Shown: one piece after another, positions 48,285 through 60,122 of the stretch
How the letters are laid out: each line of letters starts with the position of its first letter
Position numbering within the stretch: the stretch's first letter is position 1
Assembly: GCA_025765595.1 (NCBI GenBank)
Contig: JAIVFH010000081.1
Location: 95,259-159,258, forward strand
Direction of reading: 5' to 3'
From: Obelidium mucronatum
Lineage: Eukaryota; Chytridiomycota; Chytridiomycetes; Chytridiales; Chytriomycetaceae
Length of the DNA stretch: 64,000 nt
Program-made: the position numbers and the translations under genes
Notes under the pieces: model-generated
The model's database searches: none
The model's input: only the letters and a program-made list of their open reading frames with translations
What the model was told of the DNA's origin: nothing

Positions 48285-51200
48285 TTATCCGAAAATGTAA
48301 TCTTGAATCGCCTGTCGTTTGCTATCCGAGTCAGAATCAATCAATTCGCGTATCGCAGGAGTTCCTAAACGTCGCAAAACTTTCTGAGCCGCCTTTGTTG
48401 AAGGCTTTCCGGCAATATGTCCAGCAGTTAATCCTTGCTGATCAATATCACTGGACGTGACGCTTTTACTTGCAGCGAATATATCATTTGGCCCAACACT
48501 TTTGTTTCTTATGATTGAAGATGAATTTGAATCTTCTTTGGCTGAAGTTGCGGCGGCAGCAATCGCCCGTTCCGCTTTAGATTTTGCAATGATACCAGCA
48601 ACCACTGGAAGTCCTGAGACCAAATGCAAACTGTCAGAAGTGTCACTGATTTTCGAAGGATGCAAGCTATGGTAGGCAATTGAAATTTTGGTATCCAAAG
48701 CCCCGATATTTGGCAACTTCCCCATATCGTCTACATCTTGTGCAGCAGTTTTCGGACTTCGTTTCCCTTTCAGTTTCTCCTTTTCCAAGAACTCGCGAGC
48801 ATACTGTGATTTCCCATACCAAGTCCTGTAATTTGTTTGTAGCAGATCCGGAGTCTTGATATTTCTGTTTTTCCAAGACACTCCTTCGTCAATACTTGCA
48901 CGATGATTACGACTGTGAGCCGATTGCTTTCGTGCGGCCTGCGCTTGAAAACTCGTCCTCCGTGCCGCTGGCGATACTGGCGCCGGCGGTTTCTCAACAG
49001 CAGATTTTAAGGCCGTCAAGTTTACCATGGAGGATTTGGCTGATGCCGCAGCACTCGTAACAGCAGAAACCACGTCTGAAAAGTTTGACATTGAAACATA
49101 CACATCGTCTTCTGTTTCATTCACGTCCGCAAGGAATGTACTGTTTCTGGATGTGCCGCGGCTGCTTGCGTTGACAACAGGAAGTGCATCGTCGTCACCG
49201 CCACCCAAACTAGTCAGCAAAAGCGCAGCTGCAGATTGCATTTCTGATCGAGACTCTTTGATCTCTTTGATTAACCTTGCGGATGCGCGGCGGAATCGAC
49301 TGTGTGCTGACTTTTCCTCGTCTTTACCTAGTAAGAGTAAAACATCTGGTGGAATAGGTGGATTGCATGGTTCTCCCATATCCCAGACCTGCTCTTGGCC
49401 AAAAGTTCCAATGTACTTTCCATGGTTCTGAGAGGAAAAAGACATATCCTCAATAATCAGTCAAAACACAAATGTGTAAGTTTTTTTAACTCAACTGTGA
49501 AAAGACGAGAAGTTCCATCCGTGCTAGCAGTCACAAGATGCGATTCAAACGCATCGATACTCACTATACAACGGGTATGAGCACGGAACTGTTTCAACAC
49601 AATCGGGACCGTAATATTCTCTCGCCCATCAATGCAAGTCTCCTTGATATGATAAATAGTCACCCACCCCAATGTATCTCCCGTAATCAACGTTGAAAAC
49701 CCTGGGTTCACAATCATTGTATATATGCTTTCTCCTTCACGCCCCTTGACTCCATTCATTTCCCACATTAGTTCGGCTTCACAAGTTCTCCACCACCGAA
49801 TTACACCATCGCCACCTGCAGTGATCAAATCGGCTGCCTGTGGGTTGTTAAGCCGATCTTCAAGGAAAATAACTTGTTCAATTGACTTGTTGATGACGGG
49901 TACTTCTTGGTCAGGCCATTTCAATCGCTTCATCATGTGTCCACTTTGGACATTGCTCAATACGATTCCACCATCAAAACTGGCAGTGGCTAAAATATTG
50001 GGTTGAGCAAATGCTACACACATGATGTCATCAGAATGCCATGGAGGAGACTCTTTTCCGCGTGGGAAAACGCTGTATGGGAACTCCCGATCAGCATCAC
50101 CATCGTCTAAAAAGATGGCCACTTTTCTGTTCCATCCAACCGCAACAATGTATTTTGTTGAATGCATTTCGATTTGCTGGTTTAAATTTTTTTTTGGATG
50201 AGGGCGGGATATTAGTTGCGAAGAAACCAAGTACACTAAAGAAACTGAAAATTTACAATAATTTTTGTGACTTCAGCGTTATCATTGACCAGCTCCTTGA
50301 TTTTTTGTCCATTGTGGAAGTTCCAAATGTAAATAGTTCCGTCTCTTGCTCCTGTAATAAGTTTCCTGTACCCAACATCGAAAGCTACAGCAGTTAGTTC
50401 GCTTTTTCCATGCGTCTCTGAAAACTTGAATATATGCACGCCACTTAAAGCATCCTGGACAAAAAAAATTTGAGCCAGTAGATTTAGTTGAATTTATAGA
50501 TGCTTACCCAAACGTTAATAACGCCTCCATCGCAGGCAGTGACAATCTGCTTAAACGCTGGGTTATAAATCGCAGCTCGCAAAGGAAAATCGTGAGTTCT
50601 TGCAGTAGCATGAGGTGATTTATTCGCCGCCGTTGTTGTCGCAGCTGTCGAGCCTCCATCGTCCTTGCCTTTGAGCTTGTATTCCGTAATGTTTCTCGCC
50701 ATCGCCAGTAACTTTAAACTTGATGTAAAATAAAGCCGGTTCAAACCATCGTCTGACGAAGGGTCAACGCGATCGAAAAGTGTCTGGATACACATTTGTT
50801 TTCGGATATCCCAAACCTGGTTATTTTTGATGTGCTGAGAATTTGAGAATAGATAGAATCAATTGTTTTTGATTTCACCTTGATGACATTATCAACAGCA
50901 AGAGAAATGACTTGTCCGTTCAACTCATTGACAACCAAATCAATAATCGGGCTACTGTGGCCTTTAAACGAAGCCATCGGGTTCTTTAATCGATGAGGAT
51001 TCCATACACGCAATTGGTGGTCAGTTCCGCCAGTAATTAGAGCGACTGGAAATCGAGAATAGACAAACGTGTTGACTCCATGATTCACGGGCGCGCTGAA
51101 ATAGCTCCAAGAGTTTTTACCATCCTGAATCGCAACCACAAGAGAGGCTAGAGGATCAATCGAACAAGATACAATCGCATGCCAGTCATGATAGTATTTG

Positions 51201-52641
51201 ACTTTACCCACCCAGTTATCTTATAAAATTATAACAATTATAAGCACATAAAACGAAGATACAGATAAAAAGTATGAAAATACAAACCATGGGCTTTTCT
51301 CTTGGCCATAGTCCCCATTCCTTTCGTCGCACCGCGCCCAAACATATCCATCAGCAGTGTCACGCATTTATTCTTAGCGTTTTCATTCTTATTGACAAAT
51401 GCACTGTTGACGATATTGACTGTGTAAATGTGTCCCAAATCCGTTCCAAAAAATAGCGTGCAAGTTTCGGCGTCTGGGTTTTCCTCGTCAAACCAGAAAT
51501 CCATACTCAATGCCACACTATCTTTGAGATCAAACCGTATTTTTCCTTGCATTGTCGCCATGTCTGATTAAGAATTATTAGATAAGGGAAAAATCCACGC
51601 TGAAATAAACTCAACTATATAACGTGATTTCATGGTCGTCTGAAGCAATCGCAAACTTTGATAACGGTTTCATGTAGAGAATATCATGAATCCATGGAGT
51701 CTCGCGATCAATCAATGGATTATTCTTGTTGCTTCCCAAGTGTTTCATAACCTCTCGTCCATCGAGTTGAAGTGTTTTTAATCTATATTTAACCTTGAAA
51801 GCTTAAAATGCGATTCCAAGAGCCCAAATGAAAAGGAAAAATAGTCGATGGAACAAAACCCAAGAGAATAAGCCGCCTTTGGCAGCAGGTTGATGGATGA
51901 ATTCCAACCTTCGGCGGTTTAATACAACACATACCCAACATTCAGAAAACACCGTTGCAACCTAAATTTATCACTCCAAAAGCAAATAGTACCTTCCCTG
52001 CTCACAGTAACATATTTTCGATTATGTTCCAAATACAAGATCCCAATAATTGATTCATGATGGGGAGTGATAATTTTTGGGGTTGGATTCATTGGGTTGG
52101 GGACTTCAAACAAACTTGTGCTTGCTTCTTCTTGCATTTTAGACTGTCTTTCTGCACGCAAAAGCATAAAGGTACTGAATTCCTCCCAATCTACTGCATT
52201 GTCTGTATTTGCGTCTATCTTCATGAACAGCAAACCCATCTGCTCCTCCGACAAGCCTTCGCCCAGAACCTGACCAAACGAAGACTTGAAGTCGTCAATA
52301 GTCATTGCCTTTGATCCATGTTCCTGTGAGGGGGGTGAGTATTCTCCCCAAATCCGAGAAACGCGTTCTTTACACACCTGGAACACGTTCATCAGCTCTC
52401 TGAAGTGGTTCAGGTTGATGTCGCGCTCGGCCCGGTACAGCGCCTTGTCCTTGAGCAGGTTCTCCTTGTTCATCTTCGAGACGTACTTCAGCTTTTCGCG
52501 CTTCTTCTCCAGCGCCATCTGCGCAATCGCCGCCACGTTGAAGCCGCCGCCACTCGCAGCGATGCTGTTTTTCTTCTCGGCGGCGGCGGCCAGGCCGGCG
52601 ACGCTTTTGCGCGGCTGCAGCGGCGGCAGATGCGTAGCCAT
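48285..52641 (-). CDS. EF-hand/WD40 axonemal protein (WDR49/CFAP337 type)
   Basis: Relatives bind doublet microtubules of motile cilia. Start MATHLPPLQPRKSVAGLA at 52641 with an Ala/Lys-rich head. An EF-hand pair follows (TIDDFKSSFGQVLGEGL; the loop KIDANTDNAVDWEEF has the Asp/Asn/Glu calcium ligands). A long series of WD40 blades comes next, for example HESIIGILYLEHNRKYVTVS, VALITGGTDHQLRVWNPHR, RKLITGARDGTIYIWNFH and LITAGGDGVIRWW. After the blades comes KYIGTFGQEQVWDMG, characteristic of this family. The C-terminal 300 residues are Ser/Ala/Lys-rich and probably disordered. About eight short introns, no frame breaks. The EF-hand suggests calcium control of flagellar beating; inference only. 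Confidence 0.85.
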
Positions 52642-52726
52642 TTGCTCTGTGAATATTTACGCAAAATAAAGAAAGGACAATGAGACAAGATCAACTGGCT
52701 TGTTTGGCTGCGCAAAAAACAGTAAA

Positions 52727-55700
52727 TCACTCCGCGTCCATCGCATCCGCGTCTTCTTCGTCGCTGCTGGCGTCGCTGTCGGCGCTGTCCTCCACCCGCA
52801 GCGTAAACTCGTACTCCTGGTCTACGCCCGTGTACGCATCGCACATTAAATACACCTTCAACTCAACATCGCCACCACCCTCCGCCGGCGCGGGCGCCTC
52901 GAAATCAAGCTTGAGTGCTGCCATCTGCTGCAGCGTTGCTCTCTTGATGGCCAACAGCGTATTCGTGGCCTTGTGGCCAATGACAACCCACCAGCCTTCA
53001 TCCTTCTTTCCAGGGAAGAACGGTGCAATCACAGGACCCACTTCTGCTGGCGTCTTGGCCGCCTTGGGTGCTTTGCCCTTTCCATCCACATCCATTCCAT
53101 CCGCTTCTTCATCATCTTCGTCTTCATCGTCCTCATCTGAAACACGATCCAAACGGATGTTGACAACAACTGACTCTCCCTTCTTCACTCGCTTAACGCC
53201 TTCAACATCAGTGTCTTCCCCAGACATGACCTCAAACGCCAATTCAACATTGGGATACCTGTTGGCAAAACTAGCAACCTCAGCCATATCTCTCTTACTG
53301 AGTCCATTCAAAGCTGCATTACGATCCTCGTCTTCCATTTCCAGCAGTTCTGTAACAGAAGTAACTTGCATTCCCTTGAGCTTCGAAATCATATCCAACG
53401 TCAACCGAGGCACCTGACGCAACCACGAATCCTTATCCCACACAGCTTGGACACACATTTGAGACAACTCCATGGCTGTAATTCCAGGTCCCAACCACCC
53501 ACTTGTGGAAATAACGTCCACAGAAGCTTGAATCAAACGAAGCACCTTGGACAAGATGAGTTTTTGATCCGATTCCAAATCAGCAGGGAGTGTCAACCTA
53601 GAAAAGTGGGCTTGCAAAAGAATATTTGTCTTGATGTGTGGATCCATCAACTTGTTGTTGATTTTGTTTCCAGTAGCACCCCCCAAGTCGATTTTGATGG
53701 GAATACGGTCATAAATACGGCGAAGAATTGTGTCTTCGTGATGACGAATGGGAACGTCTTCAAATTCAGCAGCGGCAGAAATGATCTCAAGCAAACCACG
53801 CATCTTTGTCTTTTCCTTCAAAGACATGGCAAACAGCTCAATAGTAACATAGTTGATGTAGTAGTAGGCAGCAATCATTCCCAAATTGAGAGGAGAAACA
53901 TCGTCATCCTCCACCAGAATACACTTGCTTTGCGCCAGCTCATCCAGCGTCGTTTCAACTAAATCAGACAAGTGATCAGACAAGTGACGATGCGAAGTTC
54001 CTTGCAGGTTGTAGTAATTGGGGTTCAACGTCATTCGGCGATACAAAAATGTCCAAGTCAAGTAATCAACAGCATCCTGCTTGTTTTCAATAGTATGAGT
54101 CCCAATCTCAGCATTGAAGTGATCATGAAGATAATGATCCAAGTGAGATTCTACAGGCAACGCTTCAAACAAAAACTTTTTGTAAAAGTCTCGTTTCACG
54201 GATTGACACATGATTACACAACGGCCCACTTCTCCCGCCAACGGCCTCGACGCACGACCCATCATTTGCAACACATCTGTAATCACATACTCTGAATATC
54301 TGTGTTCCTTTCCAACGAAATGCTGAGTTCCCATGACAACTACCAAGTTGGCTTTTAAAGGAATGCTCCAACAGGTATCACGACTAGCTATCACGACTTG
54401 AATAGCACCACCACGGAACAGCTTCTCAACCACTCGTTTGTCAGACTTTGACAAGGCTTCATGAAAGTATGCAATACCATACTGCAACGCCTCTGCTAAA
54501 TGTTTGTCTTCCACGTCATTCAGATATGGCTGTAGCTCCTCTTCACTGCAATGCAAAAACCGCTTTTCAGCATCATCAGCAATACAATGACTCATCAAAT
54601 CTTCAGCAGTCAATCGACACTGTCTTCGACTAGGCACAAACAAAATAGCTGGCTTAGTTCCAGCCATTTGGGTCACAGCAAGGTACGCAGGCTTCGCCAT
54701 AGCCAGCATCATGGATGGGAAGTGGGGAATATTATATCCTTGGATATGCAGCTCCAGCGGAACCGGGCGAACAGTGGGTGGGAAGTTGAATACAGAATGA
54801 GAAGTCGCTCCAATCCACTCCCCGACATCTCGAGCATTCGCCAACGAAGTACTCAAGGCAAGAATACGAATCTTGTTTTCTGTTTGCGCACTCACAAACC
54901 GCATTCTTGACGTGATGATTTCCATAGTGGGTCCAATGTCTCCTCCAATCAAGTGTGCTTCATCCAGAATAAATAGCCCCACTGTTTGGACATTCTTTCT
55001 TTGCTTCCAACGTCTGGAAATCATATCCCAGTTGGACGGAGTCGAGAAAATAACATCTCCCTTTTCCAGCAACTTCAGATCGGCTGCAGTATCGCCCGTC
55101 AATGCGACAATGTTCTTGCCTCCCATCAACCCACCAAACTTGGCTTTCCAATCTGCAAGCTTCACCTCTACAACGTCATCAAACGGTGCGATATACACAC
55201 ATCGGGATTTGCTGTGAAGAGCCCACAACCTGAGCAAGGCAAACTCGGCACACACAGTCTGAATGAAAAAAACATACAACTTAACAAAAACATTCTGTAG
55301 CCAAAAACCAAAAAAAAAGAAAGTACACCACCTTTCCACTTCCCGTCGGCGCTCCAATAAAGACATTATCATCCGTAGTATACATTGCATTAAACACTTG
55401 CGTCTGAATAGGATTAAAATGCTTGATATCCGCATACAACCGCTCATACTCCTTGCTCCGCAAAGCCGACACCGGCAAAGGCTGCAAATCCAAAAGCTCC
55501 GTATGAGGCGGGTACTTTTCCGGCAAAATCAAATGCTTAAATGATACAGGCATTCTGGTTTCAGAATGCAACCACCGATCACTGACCAAACTGATAAAGT
55601 AATTTGGAGGAAGCGGCTCAAACAAAGGGACAGTGAAAGTGACATTGTGCTCTTCCTCAGCGTATCGACTCTTCAACACAAACGAGTCATGGTAAAGGAC

Positions 55701-58700
55701 AATCTCAGAATCAACATCCTCGACAAGAACCCAAAACATTTCAGAAGGCCCAGACACTTTCTCGTCATACGCAAAGTCGGGAGTGATGGTCAACTCAATA
55801 CGCAGTAGCGACCGAGTAATAGGTTGCACAGAGGCTTGGAGCTCCAACTTGGGGAACTGGTGCACCAGCTTATGAATCTGATTACCAGCCTTGGGCATCC
55901 CTGCCAATTCTCCCAACTGATGCGGATTCAAATCATAGTATCTGTCCCAAGAAAACTCCTTCTTCTCCAACTTTGTAATCATGTCCATGGGAACCCCCTT
56001 GAACTGACGAATCGGGTTCATGGACAACCACATCCGCTTCTCCACCATTTTACATAAATCCAGCGCTTTGCGGGATAACTGCGCCCACCCCCTCTTTAAA
56101 CAAATTTCAAAGATTGCTCGCAAAATACGACCCGCACTTTGAGTCACATACACCATATCCGCCATCAAAGCAAACCCTTCCAACTTCAACTGGGAAATGT
56201 AACTTTGCAAAAGAACGTTGATCTTGGATGTGGGTTCCTCAATGCTTTCCTTCACAGGGATGGGAACACGTTCCATAATCTTGGCAAGTTCCATTTTCTC
56301 CTCCTCACGTACAGGAATGTACTTGAATTCGCTGGAAAGCGCAAATGTCCTAAAGAGATCAATAAGGCCCATTGAAGGCTTCAAGTGCTGGTTGTATGTG
56401 GCCATGGACCCGTGAGTAATGTAGTAATGCGATGCAATTCGTCCCAGCTCTGTCACTTGGAACTTTCCAGTCTTACGGTCGTACTTGATTAGATTGCATT
56501 TATCCAACACAGTAGCAGCACTATGGATGAGATCAATACGTTTTTGCTCCAGATCCTTGTCCTCTTCCAGTTCTTCGGCGCTGATCCCATACAATGGCCC
56601 ATTTCGCAACATTCGAATGTATCTATTAACAAAAAAAAAGCAAGACGGTTAATAACAATAATCCACAAACAGAACTGTTAAATTTCCTTACAAATAAGAG
56701 TATCCCAGCCACTGCACAGCATCCTCACGACTCCGAATAGACCCCAACACAATCTCAGCATTCAAGTTATCTGCAAGCCTACTCACAAACTGCGACTCAA
56801 TCGGAAGCTGCACGTTCAACAAACTCAAATAGTACTGCAACTCTGTATGCGTCGTAATAATAATACCCTCTCCATGAGTATCAAACTGTGGTCTACCAGC
56901 ACGTCCCAACATCTGCAACACATCCTGTGGACTCAACTCAACCCAAGAACCCTTCTCCGGAGAGTAAACTTGCGTTCCTTTAATAATGACTGTATGTGCT
57001 GGCAAGTTCACACCCCACGCCAACGTTGCAGTGGATACCAACACTTGGATATGTCCATCTGAAAACAAATCCTCCACCAATGTACGATCCGCACGACTCA
57101 TACCAGCGTGGTGGATACCAAATCCATAAGGAAGCACGTCCTTCAGATCCGCGTTTTTGACACCAGCCACTTCCGTCTGGAGAATTTCACGCGACGCTGC
57201 GTCCGTCTTTAAAATCTGGCCAATCGTGTCTTTTTCGATACACATGTCTCGAATTGCTTTCGCGGTTTTGGCGGTTTCCTTACGTGAGTGGCAGAATACG
57301 AGAACTTGGTTCTTTCCTGCGTCTTCCATAATCTTTTCGTATGTAATGTCGTTCATGAGTTGGAATCTCTTGATGGCTTTCTTTTCAGTGATTCCAATGT
57401 ATTGCTGTTGGAGTGGGACATGGACGGTAACTGTTGTCGAAAAAGAAGAGCCCCTTGTTTGGATCCACTCGCAACAACGTTGCAACGTCAATGTAATTGG
57501 GAAGAGTCGCTGACAGACCCACAAGACGCACAGGTCTTTGGGTTTGTTCAATCGTCCGAAGAGTACGAATCACAATGCTCTCCAACACTGGACCACGTTC
57601 ATCATGAAGCAAGTGGATTTCATCAATGATAATGAGGCGAACCAGATTCGTGTAGGAACGGTCTGTAGCTTTACGTGTAATAACATCCCACTTTTCTGGA
57701 GTAGGTGATAATGATTTGAGTTTCTGCAATCTGAGCCTTGGTCATTTGACGATCTCCGGTAAGTTCAGCTACTTTGATTCCGTATCCGCTAGACGGTTCC
57801 CAAAGTTTCCAACCATTTCAGCAACCAAGGCTTTCATGGGAGCAATGTAAACAATCTTAAAGGCATCCAAGTTCACTTGGCCAGTGGTTTCATCAACGTG
57901 TTTCCCGACTTCTCGTAGAATGGTAAGCATCGCACAGTTGGTCTAAGAAAGGCAAAGAAAAAATCTTTAAAAACAGGAGAGTTTGTAAATACGTGACTAT
58001 AAGCTCAGAGGAAAGGTGTTCCAGTTCCAGTTCTAGTCCATGACATACATGAATCCAGACGTATAGCCCCAAACTAGCCCATTCACCACACCACAAGAAG
58101 AAAAAGAAAGGAAAAGAAAGCAATGACCAACCTTTCCGGCACCAGTGGGAGCACATAGCAGCATATTTTCATCTTCCCCAAAAGCAATGGGATAGACTTT
58201 ACTCTGAATTCTGTTCAAGCTCTTGCTATTCTTGAACCCTTCTCTCGCCCATTTTGGCAATGCAGAGATGTCAATAAGTTTTTCCCCTGCTTCCATTCCT
58301 TTTGTCTTTGGCGCGGGCACATGAACCTCTTCATATCCTTTTTTCGTCCTTTTCCACGATCCTTCAGGAAGCTTACATTTCTTGTTGGACATCAAATGAC
58401 CACCTTGCAAGAACGTCATTTCATCCAAGTCGATATTGTTTTTCGGAACCTTTCCAGTACTAGATGCGGCTTTGATGCCAGACGCAGCGGCCGGCCGCCG
58501 CAGCCGCAGCCGCAGCCCTTCCACTTTTTCCATGTTTCCTTCCCCATTTTCATCTCCTTGATTATCATCATCTCCATCAATTTCCATGGCACCTTCAACA
58601 ACACCACGACGACTCCGGCCTTCCAACTTTCTCGTTGGCGCAGAAGCCAACTGCTCCAAAATCCATTCTTTACCTTCATCCCGAATCTGCTCTTCCAAAC

Positions 58701-60082
58701 GATGCCTCTCGTCAGCACTGCCCGCTTTCGCCAATAGGGTACACCAAACAATAACGTCCTTGTTGCTAATCAGAACCTTGACAAGGTCAAACTTGTCGTA
58801 ATCAAAGAGCTCCATGAGATTGTTTTCAATGTCACGGGTTGTCTTTTTGGGGGCACTGAGAAGGTGGAGTGCGGTTGTTGATTTCTCTTGTGCAGTGTGT
58901 GGGTCGTTTGGATAGGCGGCCGCAAGTTGACGTTGGAGCCAAAAGGCGTCAATATCGTGTGGGTTTATGGATGCACCAGTGTTGGAGGTGGAGTTTGACT
59001 CTTTGGATGACTTTTTGCCTGCGGCGGCGTTGTTTGATGAAGTAACGTTGAGGACTGTTGTGAATTCGTCGTTATCGTCATCGCCATCTTCTTCTTCTTT
59101 ATCGTTGGTTTGGGCAGATCCACCAAGTACTGTGTCTTGTGGCGCGTAATCACCCAAATCGTTTTCGTCATCTTCGTTTTCAGTTGACTTCGTATTCATC
59201 GTCGCTGCCGCCTCCACCTTCTTCGTCATCATCTTCGTCCTAATGAAATAAAAAATATTGAAAATAATACCAGATTAGGTTACAATGCTCATCATATTCT
59301 TCAGATGGAATCACTCACCTCATCGAAAACGACAGGCGACTCCATACTCATCGTCAATCCCTTGTTGTTCTCGAGTCAAGGCTTCATTTCCATTGTCGAC
59401 GCCAGTTCCAGCATCGTCTCCGTTACCACCCGCGCGAAAGTCGGTAATCTTCTTCCCTAGAGCTACGAGCTGGGCAAACCATTCGCTTGGAACTTTTGAT
59501 GAAAGCACATCTTCAATATCGCGCTTTCTGTCCACATCTTTCAGTGACTCGTCTTTTAGTGTGAGAAGGATATCGTAGGCTGCTCCGTTAAGGACTTCAG
59601 GAGGCAGGGCCCCGCCCATCTGGGTGTGGATGAGAGCGAGGATAAGTTCGTAGATTTGGCGGGTCTCTTTCGTCTTTGGTCGATATGATTCGGCATCAAA
59701 ATCCGTAGTTGCCGAGAGGATATTGGCGTAAGGCATGCTGGGAGGGGTTTGTGTTTTTGTTAAGTTGCGTAGTCGCTGAACTAGTTGCGTAGTCGAAGTT
59801 GGCAAAAACAACTCACCCCTCTCTCCGCGCGGCCTTCTTGGGCAGACTCCGCTTCTTTTCGTCTCGTTCCTTCCGCTTGCGCGCCACTTCTTCCTTCTTG
59901 TCTCTCAGGGTCGAAGCGACTTTTGCGCCAAAATCCCTTGGGTTAATCTTGCCGTACAGCGTCTCTGGCTCGCCGCTGGGCTCCGCATCGCGTCGCGGTA
60001 GGGACGAGCGGTCCTGGTTGATGACCAGGTTCGAGTTGGCCGTGTAGCCGTACTGGTTCTTGCTGTGCACCTGCTCAGCCAT
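52727..60082 (-). CDS. BRR2: U5 snRNP RNA helicase Brr2
   Basis: Spliceosomal Ski2-like helicase that unwinds U4/U6. Start [20 protein letters not shown] at 60082 matches the family. Order: PWI-like N-terminal region ([20 protein letters not shown]), acidic linker, [34 protein letters not shown]. Cassette 1 has Walker A CAPTGAGK, the DEIH box ([15 protein letters not shown]), [12 protein letters not shown] and [12 protein letters not shown], then a Sec63 unit. Cassette 2 has APTGSGK-TVCAEF across an intron, LDEAHLIGG, a [10 protein letters not shown] motif and a second Sec63 unit. The C-terminus is acidic, ending DADAMDAE. Introns are few in the 3' half. Apparent frame breaks cluster in the 5' half: CAG 59333-59335, CAG 59181-59183, near 57785, 57703 and 57420. 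The 3' half (52727-56612) is clean. Brr2 is essential, so the breaks are unlikely to be real null alleles. Confidence 0.95.
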
Positions 60083-60122
60083 TTATTTGTTTTATTTTTT
60101 ATTTTTACTTTTATTCGAAACG
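60083..60122. promoter_or_regulatory. 40-base divergent promoter between BRR2 and the Hcs1-like helicase
   Basis: Only 40 bases separate the ATG of BRR2 (minus, 60082) from the ATG of the helicase (plus, 60123). The gap is almost pure T/A with a terminal CGAAACG. The 5' UTRs must overlap the opposite coding exon or be extremely short. Both flanking exons are strongly GC-rich. Both starts are supported by conserved N-terminal sequence (BRR2) or by an ATG-led continuous frame (helicase). Confidence 0.7.
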
